From Parabacteroides sp. (GTDB lineage: Bacteria > Bacteroidota > Bacteroidia > Bacteroidales > Tannerellaceae): a stretch of DNA of 18,605 nt. The first letter of the stretch is position 1. Every line of letters begins with the position of its first letter. The position numbers were made by a program, and so were the translations under genes. This document shows positions 1 to 7,573 of this stretch, in pieces. The notes beneath the pieces were generated by a model, which searched no databases, had not been told where the DNA came from, and saw only the letters and a list, made by a program, of their open reading frames with translations. The stretch covers positions 1-18,605 of the forward strand of contig DXRF01000027.1 of the NCBI GenBank assembly GCA_019411205.1, given 5' to 3'.

Positions 1-53
1 TATAAGTAGTATTATTTAATAAACAAGTTTTATACAGTTTTTTTTGAAAAATA

Positions 54-84
54 ATTGCAGACAAGATAAAACATTGTACCTTTG
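54..84 (+). promoter_or_regulatory. Promoter of the GntR-family regulator gene
   Basis: A perfect Bacteroidetes -7 box, TACCTTTG at 77-84, follows an ATTG at 54-57 (one base from the TTTG -33 consensus) with a 19-bp spacer. Transcription would begin near 91, giving a leader of about 70 nt before the ATG at 160. Confidence 0.7.
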
Positions 85-99
85 CCATATATAAACGAA

Positions 100-140
100 G
101 TCGCAAAAGGTACATGTTAGTGCATAAAGTCCTTTTCGAC
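100..140 (+). promoter_or_regulatory. Leader hairpin or operator upstream of the GntR gene
   Basis: GTCGCAAAAGG at 100-110 pairs with CCTTTTCGAC at 131-140, giving ten base pairs and one bulged C. It lies in the predicted 5' leader, 19 bp before the start codon. A second inverted repeat, TAGTG (118-122) with CACTA (140-144), overlaps it. It could be an RNA structure affecting translation or an autoregulatory operator; the sequence does not decide which. Confidence 0.4.
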
Positions 141-159
141 ACTATAGTCCAAAAGCAAT

Positions 160-924
160 ATGAAAAACAGTAGTCCCAAATATATCGAGATAAGCAAAGC
201 GATAATAGCAAAGATCGAAGCCGGAGAATTATTACCGGGCGACAAAGTTCCTTCAGAAAACGAACTTATCAATATGTATAAGATCAGTAATACGACTGCA
301 AGGAAAAGCCTTCTGGAAGTGGAACTGCAAGGTTGGGCCAGCCGGATCAAGGGGAAAGGGACATTTGTCCTGAATCACTCCGAAGACAAACATCTTACCC
401 GTATATTGGGTTCTTTCCATGCCATCAAAGAAAGTTTTAGTGACAACCTGGTAAAGGAAGGTTTTACCCCGAAAAACGTAACACTTGAAAAGACCATCAT
501 TGATAGTGGAATATCCATCAATATCAATGGGAAAAACTATATAATAGAAGGCAATGTTCTGAAAATACGCAGACTCCGGTATGCGAACGAACTGTTATTG
601 AAAGACGAAACCCGCTATGTCTCAATGGCCCTTTGCCCCAAAATGAATATGATGGAACTGAACCAGGCTTTTCTAAAAATATATGAAGATAAATATCATC
701 TGAAATTGGACAGCGTGCAAAGAACCCTCAGTACGACCGTCACATATCCAGAAGAAGAAAATAATTATTTCGAGAACAATCTTCCGCTCTCCGTTTTTAT
801 ACTGGACAGCGCCGTAATCTGTGAGAACCAGAAAATAGTAGAGATCGAACACTCCCTATACAGAGGGGATAAATATAAATTTTCAATCCATACAAAACCG
901 CAACTAATCAGTGAAAAGAGATAG
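160..924 (+). CDS. GntR-family transcriptional regulator with UTRA-like ligand domain
   Basis: A 254-residue cytoplasmic DNA-binding regulator. Residues 5-70 form the GntR winged helix: the KIEAGELLPGDKVPSENEL stretch, a recognition-helix region rich in Thr, Ala and Arg, then the GKGTFVLN wing. Residues 80-245 have the size and spacing of a UTRA effector-binding domain, as in the HutC subgroup, which usually binds a sugar, amino acid or related metabolite. The ligand cannot be told from sequence. The start is the ATG about 70 nt after a strong promoter; there is no clear Shine-Dalgarno sequence. The gene appears monocistronic, because a small hairpin overlaps its stop codon and a new promoter follows. 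Its usual targets, transport or catabolic genes, may lie to the left, outside the window. The family call is firm; the UTRA assignment is less so. Confidence 0.85.
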   Translation: MKNSSPKYIEISKAIIAKIEAGELLPGDKVPSENELINMYKISNTTARKSLLEVELQGWASRIKGKGTFVLNHSEDKHLTRILGSFHAIKESFSDNLVKEGFTPKNVTLEKTIIDSGISININGKNYIIEGNVLKIRRLRYANELLLKDETRYVSMALCPKMNMMELNQAFLKIYEDKYHLKLDSVQRTLSTTVTYPEEENNYFENNLPLSVFILDSAVICENQKIVEIEHSLYRGDKYKFSIHTKPQLISEKR

Positions 925-950
925 CAGACCTTATTCTGCTTTTAAACTTT
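923..950 (+). terminator. Probable terminator of the GntR gene
   Basis: AGCAGA at 923-928 pairs with TCTGCT at 935-940 across a 6-nt loop and is followed by TTTAAACTTTTT. The stem starts within the TAG stop codon. The stem is short, so termination may be partial. Confidence 0.45.
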
Positions 951-953
951 TTA

Positions 954-961
954 TATCTTTG
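954..961 (+). promoter_or_regulatory. -7 box upstream of the GHL10 lipoprotein gene
   Basis: TATCTTTG at 954-961 is a perfect Bacteroidetes -7 element. The -33 element is poor: TCTG at 935-938 is close but the spacer is only 15 bp. The predicted leader is about 55 nt. Confidence 0.5.
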
Positions 962-1021
962 TGTCGGATTGTACAAAGTATATAAGACAACAAACAAAAG
1001 AATCTCAAAATCACAGACTTC

Positions 1022-2551
1022 ATGATGGCAAAATATCTCCGTCTGTTATTGATCTTGCTGCTTGGGGCAGTAACATCTTGTAAGACGACACAACAAATAC
1101 CGCAGCAACTGACTGGAAAAGAGGCGAAACGGGAATTTCGCGGGGCTTGGATACAGACAGCTTTCCAGGGAGAATATAAGGATATGACACCTGCACAAAT
1201 GCGGAAAGACTTTATCCGCAAACTCAATTATCTGCAAAAATGCGGGATCAACGCCATCATCTTCCAGGTGCGCCCGGAAGCCGACGCTTTCTATAAATCG
1301 GACATCGAACCCTGGAGCCGTTTCTATACCGGCAGACAGGGACTCGCTCCGGACGGAGACTTCGACGTGATGGCTTTCCTGATCGAAGAATGCCATAAAC
1401 GAAATATGGAATTCCACGCTTGGCTGAACCCTTACCGGGCAAGCACAGCCGGAAATACCCGCTTTGCCGATTCGCATATATATAACAAGCATCCGGAATG
1501 GTTCGTGACCTACAACAAGCAAATCCTCTTTGATCCGGGATTACCGGAAAGCCGGCAGTTCATCTGCCGCGTGGTACGGGATATCGTAAGCCGCTACGAT
1601 GTAGACGCGATCCATATGGACGACTATTTCTATCCCTATCCGGTAGCGGGCATGTCTTTCCCGGACGACAAAAGTTTTCAAAAATACGGCCTGAACAAAG
1701 GATATAAAGCATCACAGCGTGCAGACTGGCGAAGAGAAAATGTGAACAAGCTGGTTCGCGAGATCAAACGCACCATCCTACTATCCAAACCGTGGGTGAG
1801 ATTCGGCATCAGCCCGTTCGGCATCTACCGCAACAAAAAAAGCACCCCCGACGGTTCAGGCAGCAACACCAACGGATTGCAAAACTACGACGACCTGTAT
1901 GCAGACGTGACACGCTGGGTAAAAGAGGGTTGGATAGACTACAACATTCCACAGATATACTGGGAGATCGGACATCCGGCAGCCGACTATATCACGTTGA
2001 TCCAATGGTGGAACAAAAACGCGACGCGGGAAGGCACGCATCTGTACATCGGCCAAGACGTAGCACGCACCATGAAAGCGGACCAGCTCACCCGCAAGAT
2101 GCTTTACGAACGTTCGCTCTCGAAAGTAAAAGGCAATTGCTTCTGGCCTGCAAACGAAATACTCTGGAACAACAAGGGGGTGGCCGACAGCCTGAAACGG
2201 AACTACCACCGCCATCCGGCATTGATCCCGGCCTACACCCATCTGCACAACCGGGCTCCGCAGGAGGTCAAGAAACTGAAAACCGAATGGACAGCCCAGG
2301 GTTATATGTTGCACTGGCAGGCGGAACAGAGCAAGACCAATCCCGAATTGGCAAGCTATTTCGTCATTTACCGCTTCGAAAACAAGGAACCGGTCAATCT
2401 GGACGATCCTTCTAAGATCGTAGCGATTACACGCGAGACAAACTATCTGCTGCCCTACAACGACGGGAAGCGCAAATACCGTTACGTAGTCACAGCCGTA
2501 GACCGTTTCCATAATGAAAATCAAGGTAAAAGCAAAAAGGTAAAACTTTAA
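1022..2551 (+). CDS. GHL10-type glycoside-hydrolase-like lipoprotein (DUF187 family)
   Basis: About 509 residues. A short basic N-terminus, a Leu-rich core and GAVTSC form a lipoprotein signal; the cysteine, residue 20 from the first ATG, would be lipidated, placing the protein in the outer or inner membrane. Residues 38-400 match the GHL10 family (PF02638), a TIM-barrel group related to glycoside hydrolases: it starts with REFRGAWIQT, then has GINAIIFQVRPEADAFY, FHAWLNPYR and AIHMDDYFYPYP. Asp residues in the last motif are plausible active-site acids. Residues 415-505 look like a fibronectin type III domain. Related proteins are thought to act on peptidoglycan or polysaccharide, but no substrate can be named here. 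Two adjacent ATGs (1022 and 1025) are equally possible starts. The AraC gene follows after 12 bp, so the two are probably cotranscribed. Confidence 0.88.
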   Translation: MMAKYLRLLLILLLGAVTSCKTTQQIPQQLTGKEAKREFRGAWIQTAFQGEYKDMTPAQMRKDFIRKLNYLQKCGINAIIFQVRPEADAFYKSDIEPWSRFYTGRQGLAPDGDFDVMAFLIEECHKRNMEFHAWLNPYRASTAGNTRFADSHIYNKHPEWFVTYNKQILFDPGLPESRQFICRVVRDIVSRYDVDAIHMDDYFYPYPVAGMSFPDDKSFQKYGLNKGYKASQRADWRRENVNKLVREIKRTILLSKPWVRFGISPFGIYRNKKSTPDGSGSNTNGLQNYDDLYADVTRWVKEGWIDYNIPQIYWEIGHPAADYITLIQWWNKNATREGTHLYIGQDVARTMKADQLTRKMLYERSLSKVKGNCFWPANEILWNNKGVADSLKRNYHRHPALIPAYTHLHNRAPQEVKKLKTEWTAQGYMLHWQAEQSKTNPELASYFVIYRFENKEPVNLDDPSKIVAITRETNYLLPYNDGKRKYRYVVTAVDRFHNENQGKSKKVKL

Positions 2552-2563
2552 ACCCAGCCACGG

Positions 2564-3415
2564 ATGTCAGATTTTATCTGTCAGAAATATACAGACTGTT
2601 CTTCTTGCTCGCACTATCAGAAGCAGATATTCAAATACCGTTCTTTCCTAAAAGGAATGATGATCCCGAAAGAACGATGTTCACAAAATACGATCTATTT
2701 TCTGATATCCGGCTCCGTTCGGGTAACCAGCGACGAGCATCCAGGTACGGTATTCCATGACGGACAGTTCATCATGCAACCGATCGGTTCACGCGTAGAG
2801 TTCCACATCCTGGAATCTACGGAATGCATCCTTTACCTGTTCGAGACGCCACAAAACATCTGTACCGACCGTTTCAACAAAGGGCTGGAACTGGCGAAAG
2901 AGTCTCCCATGCTCCCGGTCATCATGGATATGTGTTTCCCTTTGCGCCTTTTTATCAACGGGCTCAAAATATACCTCAACAACGATCTCCTATGCACGGA
3001 ATTCCTGAAAGCCAAGCAGACGGAGTTACATTTCCTGCTCAACTGCTACTATACCTTGAAAGAGATTGCCAATTTCTATGCACCTATATATAGGCATAGC
3101 AAAACATTCCGCTACTTTGTCATGCAAAACTACCTGAAAGCAAAAGATGTCGAGTCTTTTGCGCAATTAGGAGGATATAGCACTCCCACCTTCCGGCGTT
3201 TATTCAAAGAGACATTCGGAGAGCCGGCTTATCAATGGATGACCAAAAAGAAATGCCTGGATATACTGAACGACCTGACAACCACGAATACAAGCATATC
3301 CGAGATCTGCTATAAGTACGGCTTCGAATCCTTGTCTAACTTTTCCCACTTCTGCCGGGCCAACTTTGGCAAATCTCCGCGTGCCATCCGCAACGAGAAA
3401 GATGAAAACGTGTAG
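2564..3415 (+). CDS. AraC-family transcriptional regulator
   Basis: A 283-residue regulator. The C-terminal 95 or so residues carry two helix-turn-helix units typical of AraC/XylS proteins: a first with GGYSTPTFRRLFKETFG, and a second ending ISEICYKYGFESLSNFSHFCR followed by FGKSPRAIR. The N-terminal region (about 20-110) looks like a degenerate cupin sensor domain. Residues 1-20 are Cys-rich, with Cys6 and a Cys12-Ser-Ser-Cys15 pair, which could bind metal or respond to redox state; this is inference. The gene starts 12 bp after the GHL10 gene and is probably in the same transcript, so it may regulate that operon or nearby genes. Four direct repeats lie 100-185 bp downstream of its stop and are candidate targets. 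Confidence 0.88.
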   Translation: MSDFICQKYTDCSSCSHYQKQIFKYRSFLKGMMIPKERCSQNTIYFLISGSVRVTSDEHPGTVFHDGQFIMQPIGSRVEFHILESTECILYLFETPQNICTDRFNKGLELAKESPMLPVIMDMCFPLRLFINGLKIYLNNDLLCTEFLKAKQTELHFLLNCYYTLKEIANFYAPIYRHSKTFRYFVMQNYLKAKDVESFAQLGGYSTPTFRRLFKETFGEPAYQWMTKKKCLDILNDLTTTNTSISEICYKYGFESLSNFSHFCRANFGKSPRAIRNEKDENV

Positions 3416-3516
3416 AATCTTCCGCTCTCATGAAACAACTAATCCGGAACATACCCTAAACTAACCCGAAAGTCATAGTAAACTAATTCAAAACATACTG
3501 CATATTATTTATACAT

Positions 3517-3598
3517 AGTACTACCTATCGCGAATACATAGTGCTACATATCACCAATTAGTAGTACCACCTATAGGCAACAGGCAGTAACTACCTAT
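3517..3598. repeat. Four direct repeats of a TAGTACTACCTAT-like motif at 22-23-bp spacing
   Basis: Units are TAGTACTACCTAT (3517-3529), TAGTGCTACATAT (3539-3551), TAGTACCACCTAT (3562-3574) and AGTAACTACCTAT (3586-3598). Start-to-start spacing is 22, 23 and 24 bp, about two helical turns, so all copies face the same side of the DNA. This is typical of a cooperative protein-binding array. The protein is unknown; the adjacent AraC-family regulator is one candidate. Confidence 0.6.
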
Positions 3599-3931
3599 AC
3601 CTACTTTACTATATGTCAGCAATTAGTTTCCAGGGTGTTTTGACTTAGTTAATGGCACGAAACGGATTAGTCTGCCGGTTATCGGAAACCGACTCCGGAT
3701 AATGTCGGATAATAGAACCGGCATTAGAACGACATCTCTTATAATTATTTATTTATCAATCTGATAAGAGCAAAACATGTCGGATGTCGAACATTTTCAC
3801 ATTTTCTCTATAAAATATTAAACCTGTTCGTGTAACGGCCCGTATTTACCGGACACGGGAAACACAACACAGACAGACAGGGACAAAACAGAATCGAATG
3901 CTAAAATGCACATCCGGACAGATTTATTCCG

Positions 3932-3939
3932 TATCTTTG
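3932..3939 (+). promoter_or_regulatory. -7 box of the C11 peptidase gene
   Basis: TATCTTTG is a perfect -7 element 30 bp before the start codon, predicting a leader of about 22 nt. No good TTTG was found at the -33 position, so this promoter may depend on an activator. Confidence 0.5.
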
Positions 3940-3968
3940 TAGAATAAACCATTTAGTATTGGGGGTAT

Positions 3969-5096
3969 ATGAAATTTAAACTTATCACTCTGTTTATCAT
4001 CCTTTGCTTAGGATTCACAAACTGTTCCGAGACCGAGACTCCGGAGCCCCGGTCAACCCGCACCATCTTAGTCTATATGATAGCCAACAACAACCTCAAC
4101 AGCTTCGCCTCGAAAAACATAGAAAGCATGATAAAAGGAGCGACCAGCAAAAACCTCAACGGAGGGAACCTGATCGTTTATTATGCTCCTGCCGGCTCAA
4201 ACCCGGAGCTTCTCCAGATAAAAGAAGAAAACGGCGTTGTCAGGAAATTCCACCTGAAGGACTATGAAAAGCAGAATTCGGCCGACCCGGACGTGATGCG
4301 GAGTGTGATCAATGAAGTAATCGCACAATATCCGTCAGACAGTTACGGACTGGTGCTATGGAGCCACGGGACAGCCTGGCTTCCTTCCGACTATCAGAAT
4401 AAACTGAAAGCATTCGGACAAGACGGCAACAACTGGATGGAGATCGACGACCTGGCAAAGGGGCTGCCGGATGACCTGCTTGACTTTATCCTGTTCGATG
4501 CCTGCTACATGGCAAGCATCGAATGTGCATATGAGCTTAGAAACAAAGCGGAATATATCTTGGCTTCTCCCACCGAGACACTGGCAGACGGATGGCCTTA
4601 TGAGGAGATGATGCCGCAACTGTTTGCCACCGACCTGCAACTGGAAAAGGTTGGAGAAACATTCTATAATCACTACCTGAACGACTCCAATCCGTATGCG
4701 ACCGTATCGCTTATGAAAACAAGCGAACTGGATGATCTGAGAAGCGCAACACATGATATCTTGGCAGATAAGACTGAAAGCGATATTTACAACCTCGATC
4801 TAAAGAAAATGCAAAGACTGGAATATTTATACCGTAGCCCAGGAATGCTTTATGACTTCAATGATTATATCAAGCAGTTGGCGACAGCCGAACAATACGA
4901 TCGTTTCATCAGTTGCCTGGATAAAGCAGTTGTCTACAAGGCCCATACGCCAAAGTCTTACTACGCTGCCATAAGAGATGCATTACCGATCAACAGCTAT
5001 TGCGGCCTGACCGTTTTCGTCCCGCAAGAATCTCTACCCAAAATGCTCGAATGGTATAAACAAAGAGTTAGCTGGTATAAGGCAGTTTATGAATAA
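3969..5096 (+). CDS. Clostripain-like cysteine peptidase (family C11), lipoprotein; probable PmC11 orthologue
   Basis: A 375-residue exported peptidase cleaving after basic residues. Residues 1-19 form a signal ending LGFTNC, so Cys19 is probably lipidated. From about residue 32 there is a clan CD, family C11 fold: TILVYMIANNNLN near residue 33, the LVLWSHGTAW motif with catalytic His133, and the ILFDACYM motif with catalytic Cys179 and Asp177. These numbers, and Lys147, agree exactly with what I recall of PmC11 from Parabacteroides merdae: a His133/Cys179 dyad, Asp177 in the S1 pocket giving Arg/Lys preference, and activation by self-cleavage after Lys147. The length also fits. The ATG is preceded by GGGGG, a possible ribosome-binding site. 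The gene ends 8 bp from the convergent lamin-tail-domain gene. The substrate in the cell is unknown. Confidence 0.92.
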   Translation: MKFKLITLFIILCLGFTNCSETETPEPRSTRTILVYMIANNNLNSFASKNIESMIKGATSKNLNGGNLIVYYAPAGSNPELLQIKEENGVVRKFHLKDYEKQNSADPDVMRSVINEVIAQYPSDSYGLVLWSHGTAWLPSDYQNKLKAFGQDGNNWMEIDDLAKGLPDDLLDFILFDACYMASIECAYELRNKAEYILASPTETLADGWPYEEMMPQLFATDLQLEKVGETFYNHYLNDSNPYATVSLMKTSELDDLRSATHDILADKTESDIYNLDLKKMQRLEYLYRSPGMLYDFNDYIKQLATAEQYDRFISCLDKAVVYKAHTPKSYYAAIRDALPINSYCGLTVFVPQESLPKMLEWYKQRVSWYKAVYE

Positions 5097-5104
5097 TTAT
5101 TCTA

Positions 5105-7441
5105 TCACCGGATCAGAAAAGCCTTTTTAAAACGTTTCACCATACCTTCGGGGTGATATATTTCAGCATAGAAGATATAGACACCTGTTTGCAGCGGGCT
5201 TCCGTTGTTGGCTACGCCATTCCATGTGATTTTACCGGAGGTACCTAACAACTCATGATTGGATATCTCGGCTACACGCAGGCCGGAGGTATTGAAAACG
5301 AAAGCACGACAGCTATATCCCGAACGGTCGAGCAGGTAGGAGACGGTGTAACTGCCGGATTCTTCTATCCACACGGGAGGTTCTATTCCCGTAGCAGCAC
5401 CGCCCGACGAAGCATCTTTGTATTGGGAGTTCCGATAGCCGGGTGTACCGTAACCTGCCGTTTCGGAAGCGGAAGTCCAGTTTGCCGCCTCTTGCGTAAC
5501 AGCATCCGGATCGATACGTTCAAGGGCGACTCCCTTTTTATTTTTGACAGAATGGGCATGCCATTTAGACGAATAGGCGACTTCATCTATTATTATTTCA
5601 TCTGCTGTACGAAACAAGACCAAGGTAGAAGATGTATTGGCAAGGACAGGAAGTTTCGCCAATCCGAAAAGAGCAGACGGATCAACTATATCATAAAAAG
5701 AGGTCACGCCTTCCAGATTCTTAGTCAGGAGGAGGTAGTTGCCTGCTTTCAGAGCATACGGGACTGAAGCCAAAGGATAGCGGGTGCTGAGGGTTCCGTC
5801 CGATTTACGGATGGCGACAGAAAGGGTAGACAAAGACAAGGAATGCTCCGAACGGTTATACAATTCGATATATTCGCTACCTCCGGCATACGGGTCGGGG
5901 AGCAACTCGTTAATAATGATTTCTCCGGGTTGGACCGGTTGTGTGGTTTCCGGAATGTCGGGTTCATCAGGATTATCCGGGACATCGGGGTTGTCAGGAT
6001 CTGTCGGCAGCTCTTCCTCCTTACCGGGAGAAGAATTAGCAGAACCGGGAGTTCCGCCACGCGGATCGATGGAAAGATGCCAGCCTGAAACAGAACGTTC
6101 CCAGGATTTTCCGGCTGTGGCTTTGGCATAGGTAACCGAGTCGATTAAAGTTCCCGAAGCATTATAGAGATGCAACAAAGCTCCTTGATCGTTTAAAGCC
6201 GGAAACTTCTCTATCGGAACAAGCAATGCCTTATCAGCGGCCGGCAAAGATTTTCCGCTGTCATACAAAACGGCATAGCTTCCTGCACCCAGTGTTACAT
6301 CGGGTAACTTTTTAACTTTTTTGCCTGTCACATTCCTGTATTCCCATCTGTTCAAAGATATCGGCACGGGGGTTTTGTTGTATAATTCCACATACTCGAC
6401 CATTCCCTCGGCATTGCCCGGCTTTGCCATCACCTCATTTAACCGGATAGAACCGGGCAAAGCATCAGCGGCATCTTTTCCATCTTCCCCTTCCACCTTA
6501 AATTCCACCTCTTCCGAAAAATCGGAAAGATTGTTACCCGACAGATCAGTCACCCCCTGATAAGAGATTGTATATTTTTTACCTGCCTCCATCTCTTTTT
6601 CGAAAAGAGCACTGATCACGGTCTTCTTTTCCGTATCCGCATAAACCTTCCTATAGGCTGTCCCAATATCGGAGATACGAAAAACAGCCCCTTCTATTTC
6701 AACAGGTTTATCAAAAGCATAGCGCAGCGTGGAAGCCGACACCGGGCCTACATCAAGCAATTGTGGCAAAACCACGGGAGAAGGTTCGGGTTCATCCGGT
6801 TCGAGCGGAGTCGGTGTGAGCCGACCGGAAACACGGACATTATCAATGCTGAATAAACCGCTTCGGGCTTTCGTATAATAGAAGGTAAAAATCATATTCC
6901 CCCGTTCCGGTGGAGCGGCAACCGCGTACAGGCAATTTCCTTCCAACTTATAATTGGGCGTTCCTTCGGTCCGGCTGTATAAGGTCCACTGTTCATTATT
7001 TTCCAACTTCACTTTGATATGCAAAAGCAACGGCATGTCTGCAAAGTCTGTGCGCGGTGCAATCAATTCGGTTTTTCCATGACGCATCAATCCCAACTCT
7101 TTTGTTCCGGTATTCCCGATGCGCACATAATAATAACGCTCCGCATTTTCCTGATACAAATACACACACAACTTATTGTCATTACTCGGAGCCTGCTGCA
7201 TATGCACATCAAACTCCCATTGCATATTTGCCGAATACTGAATCTCCTTTCCTACAGACAAATTTCCTGCCTTTCCAGGTTGTATAACAAGCTGAAGCCT
7301 CCCCGCTTCATTTATTCTAAACGAATCCCGATCCTTGCCGATCCAGTCGGCTCCCAACTCCGGTCCATCAAACATCTCATTCACCTGTGAATTCACACAA
7401 AAAGGAAGTAATACGAAGAGAAAAAGAATAAATTGTTTCAT
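5105..7441 (-). CDS. Secreted lamin-tail-domain protein with FlgD-like C-terminal domain
   Basis: 778 residues from the chosen ATG at 7441. That start is preceded by AGAAGG and begins a clean signal peptide (about residues 1-18, ending CVNS); a start 13 codons upstream would spoil the signal. Order of domains: a LamG-like beta-sandwich (20-205), an Ig-like domain of the Big_5 type (228-316), a first lamin tail domain (330-465, with SIRLNEVMAKP and EYVELYNK), a Pro/Asp-rich linker (475-505), a second lamin tail domain (505-665, with EIIINELLPDP and EYIELYNR), and a C-terminal FlgD-like Ig fold (695-778, with KITWNGVANNGSPLQTGVY). The last domain resembles those at the ends of type IX-secreted proteins. 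It is extracellular or surface-exposed; the function is unknown. Lamin tail domains in bacteria often accompany nucleases or phosphatases, but no catalytic domain is visible here. Confidence 0.85.
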   Translation of the reverse strand: MKQFILFLFVLLPFCVNSQVNEMFDGPELGADWIGKDRDSFRINEAGRLQLVIQPGKAGNLSVGKEIQYSANMQWEFDVHMQQAPSNDNKLCVYLYQENAERYYYVRIGNTGTKELGLMRHGKTELIAPRTDFADMPLLLHIKVKLENNEQWTLYSRTEGTPNYKLEGNCLYAVAAPPERGNMIFTFYYTKARSGLFSIDNVRVSGRLTPTPLEPDEPEPSPVVLPQLLDVGPVSASTLRYAFDKPVEIEGAVFRISDIGTAYRKVYADTEKKTVISALFEKEMEAGKKYTISYQGVTDLSGNNLSDFSEEVEFKVEGEDGKDAADALPGSIRLNEVMAKPGNAEGMVEYVELYNKTPVPISLNRWEYRNVTGKKVKKLPDVTLGAGSYAVLYDSGKSLPAADKALLVPIEKFPALNDQGALLHLYNASGTLIDSVTYAKATAGKSWERSVSGWHLSIDPRGGTPGSANSSPGKEEELPTDPDNPDVPDNPDEPDIPETTQPVQPGEIIINELLPDPYAGGSEYIELYNRSEHSLSLSTLSVAIRKSDGTLSTRYPLASVPYALKAGNYLLLTKNLEGVTSFYDIVDPSALFGLAKLPVLANTSSTLVLFRTADEIIIDEVAYSSKWHAHSVKNKKGVALERIDPDAVTQEAANWTSASETAGYGTPGYRNSQYKDASSGGAATGIEPPVWIEESGSYTVSYLLDRSGYSCRAFVFNTSGLRVAEISNHELLGTSGKITWNGVANNGSPLQTGVYIFYAEIYHPEGMVKRFKKAFLIR

Positions 7442-7446
7442 AGCCT

Positions 7447-7477
7447 TCTGGTTTTGTTTATAATTTGTATATCTTTG
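7447..7477 (+). promoter_or_regulatory. Promoter of asd
   Basis: TATCTTTG at 7470-7477 is a perfect -7 box. TCTG at 7447-7450, one base from TTTG, is 19 bp upstream. The predicted start is near 7484, giving a leader of about 90 nt. Confidence 0.55.
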
Positions 7478-7527
7478 CACCCCAAAGCGTTGTAATAAAG
7501 GAAGCGCAGAACTTTCTGTATACGCTG

Positions 7528-7557
7528 TAAAGATATATTATTTTTTCTATAAACAAA
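7528..7557 (-). promoter_or_regulatory. Possible promoter of the lamin-tail-domain gene
   Basis: On the minus strand TTTG (7557-7554) is followed after 18 bp by TATCTTTA (7535-7528), one base from the -7 consensus. Transcription would begin near 7521 and run over the asd promoter region, with a leader of about 80 nt. Confidence 0.4.
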
Positions 7558-7573
7558 TTAATTAGTGCTCAAA

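Larger units (their letters stand above)
3416..3968. other. 553-bp intergenic region between the AraC and C11 peptidase genes
   Basis: No convincing coding frame was seen on either strand. The region holds a cluster of four direct repeats (3517-3598), a weak nested hairpin (CGACAT and CTCTTAT at 3730-3742 against ATAAGAG and ATGTCG at 3764-3782), several ATGTCGGAT-like words, and the promoter of the next gene near 3932. There is no clear terminator after the AraC gene. Confidence 0.6.

Noticed and set aside
117..350. 77-codon minus-strand frame with a hydrophobic protein
   Set aside because: It is antisense to the N-terminal HTH of a well-supported GntR gene and to its leader; it has no promoter or ribosome-binding site.
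1856..2524. 222-codon minus-strand frame
   Set aside because: It is antisense to the conserved GHL10 domain and resembles no family.
3517..3598. CRISPR array
   Set aside because: Units are only 13 bp and imperfect, spacers about 10 bp, and no cas gene is near.
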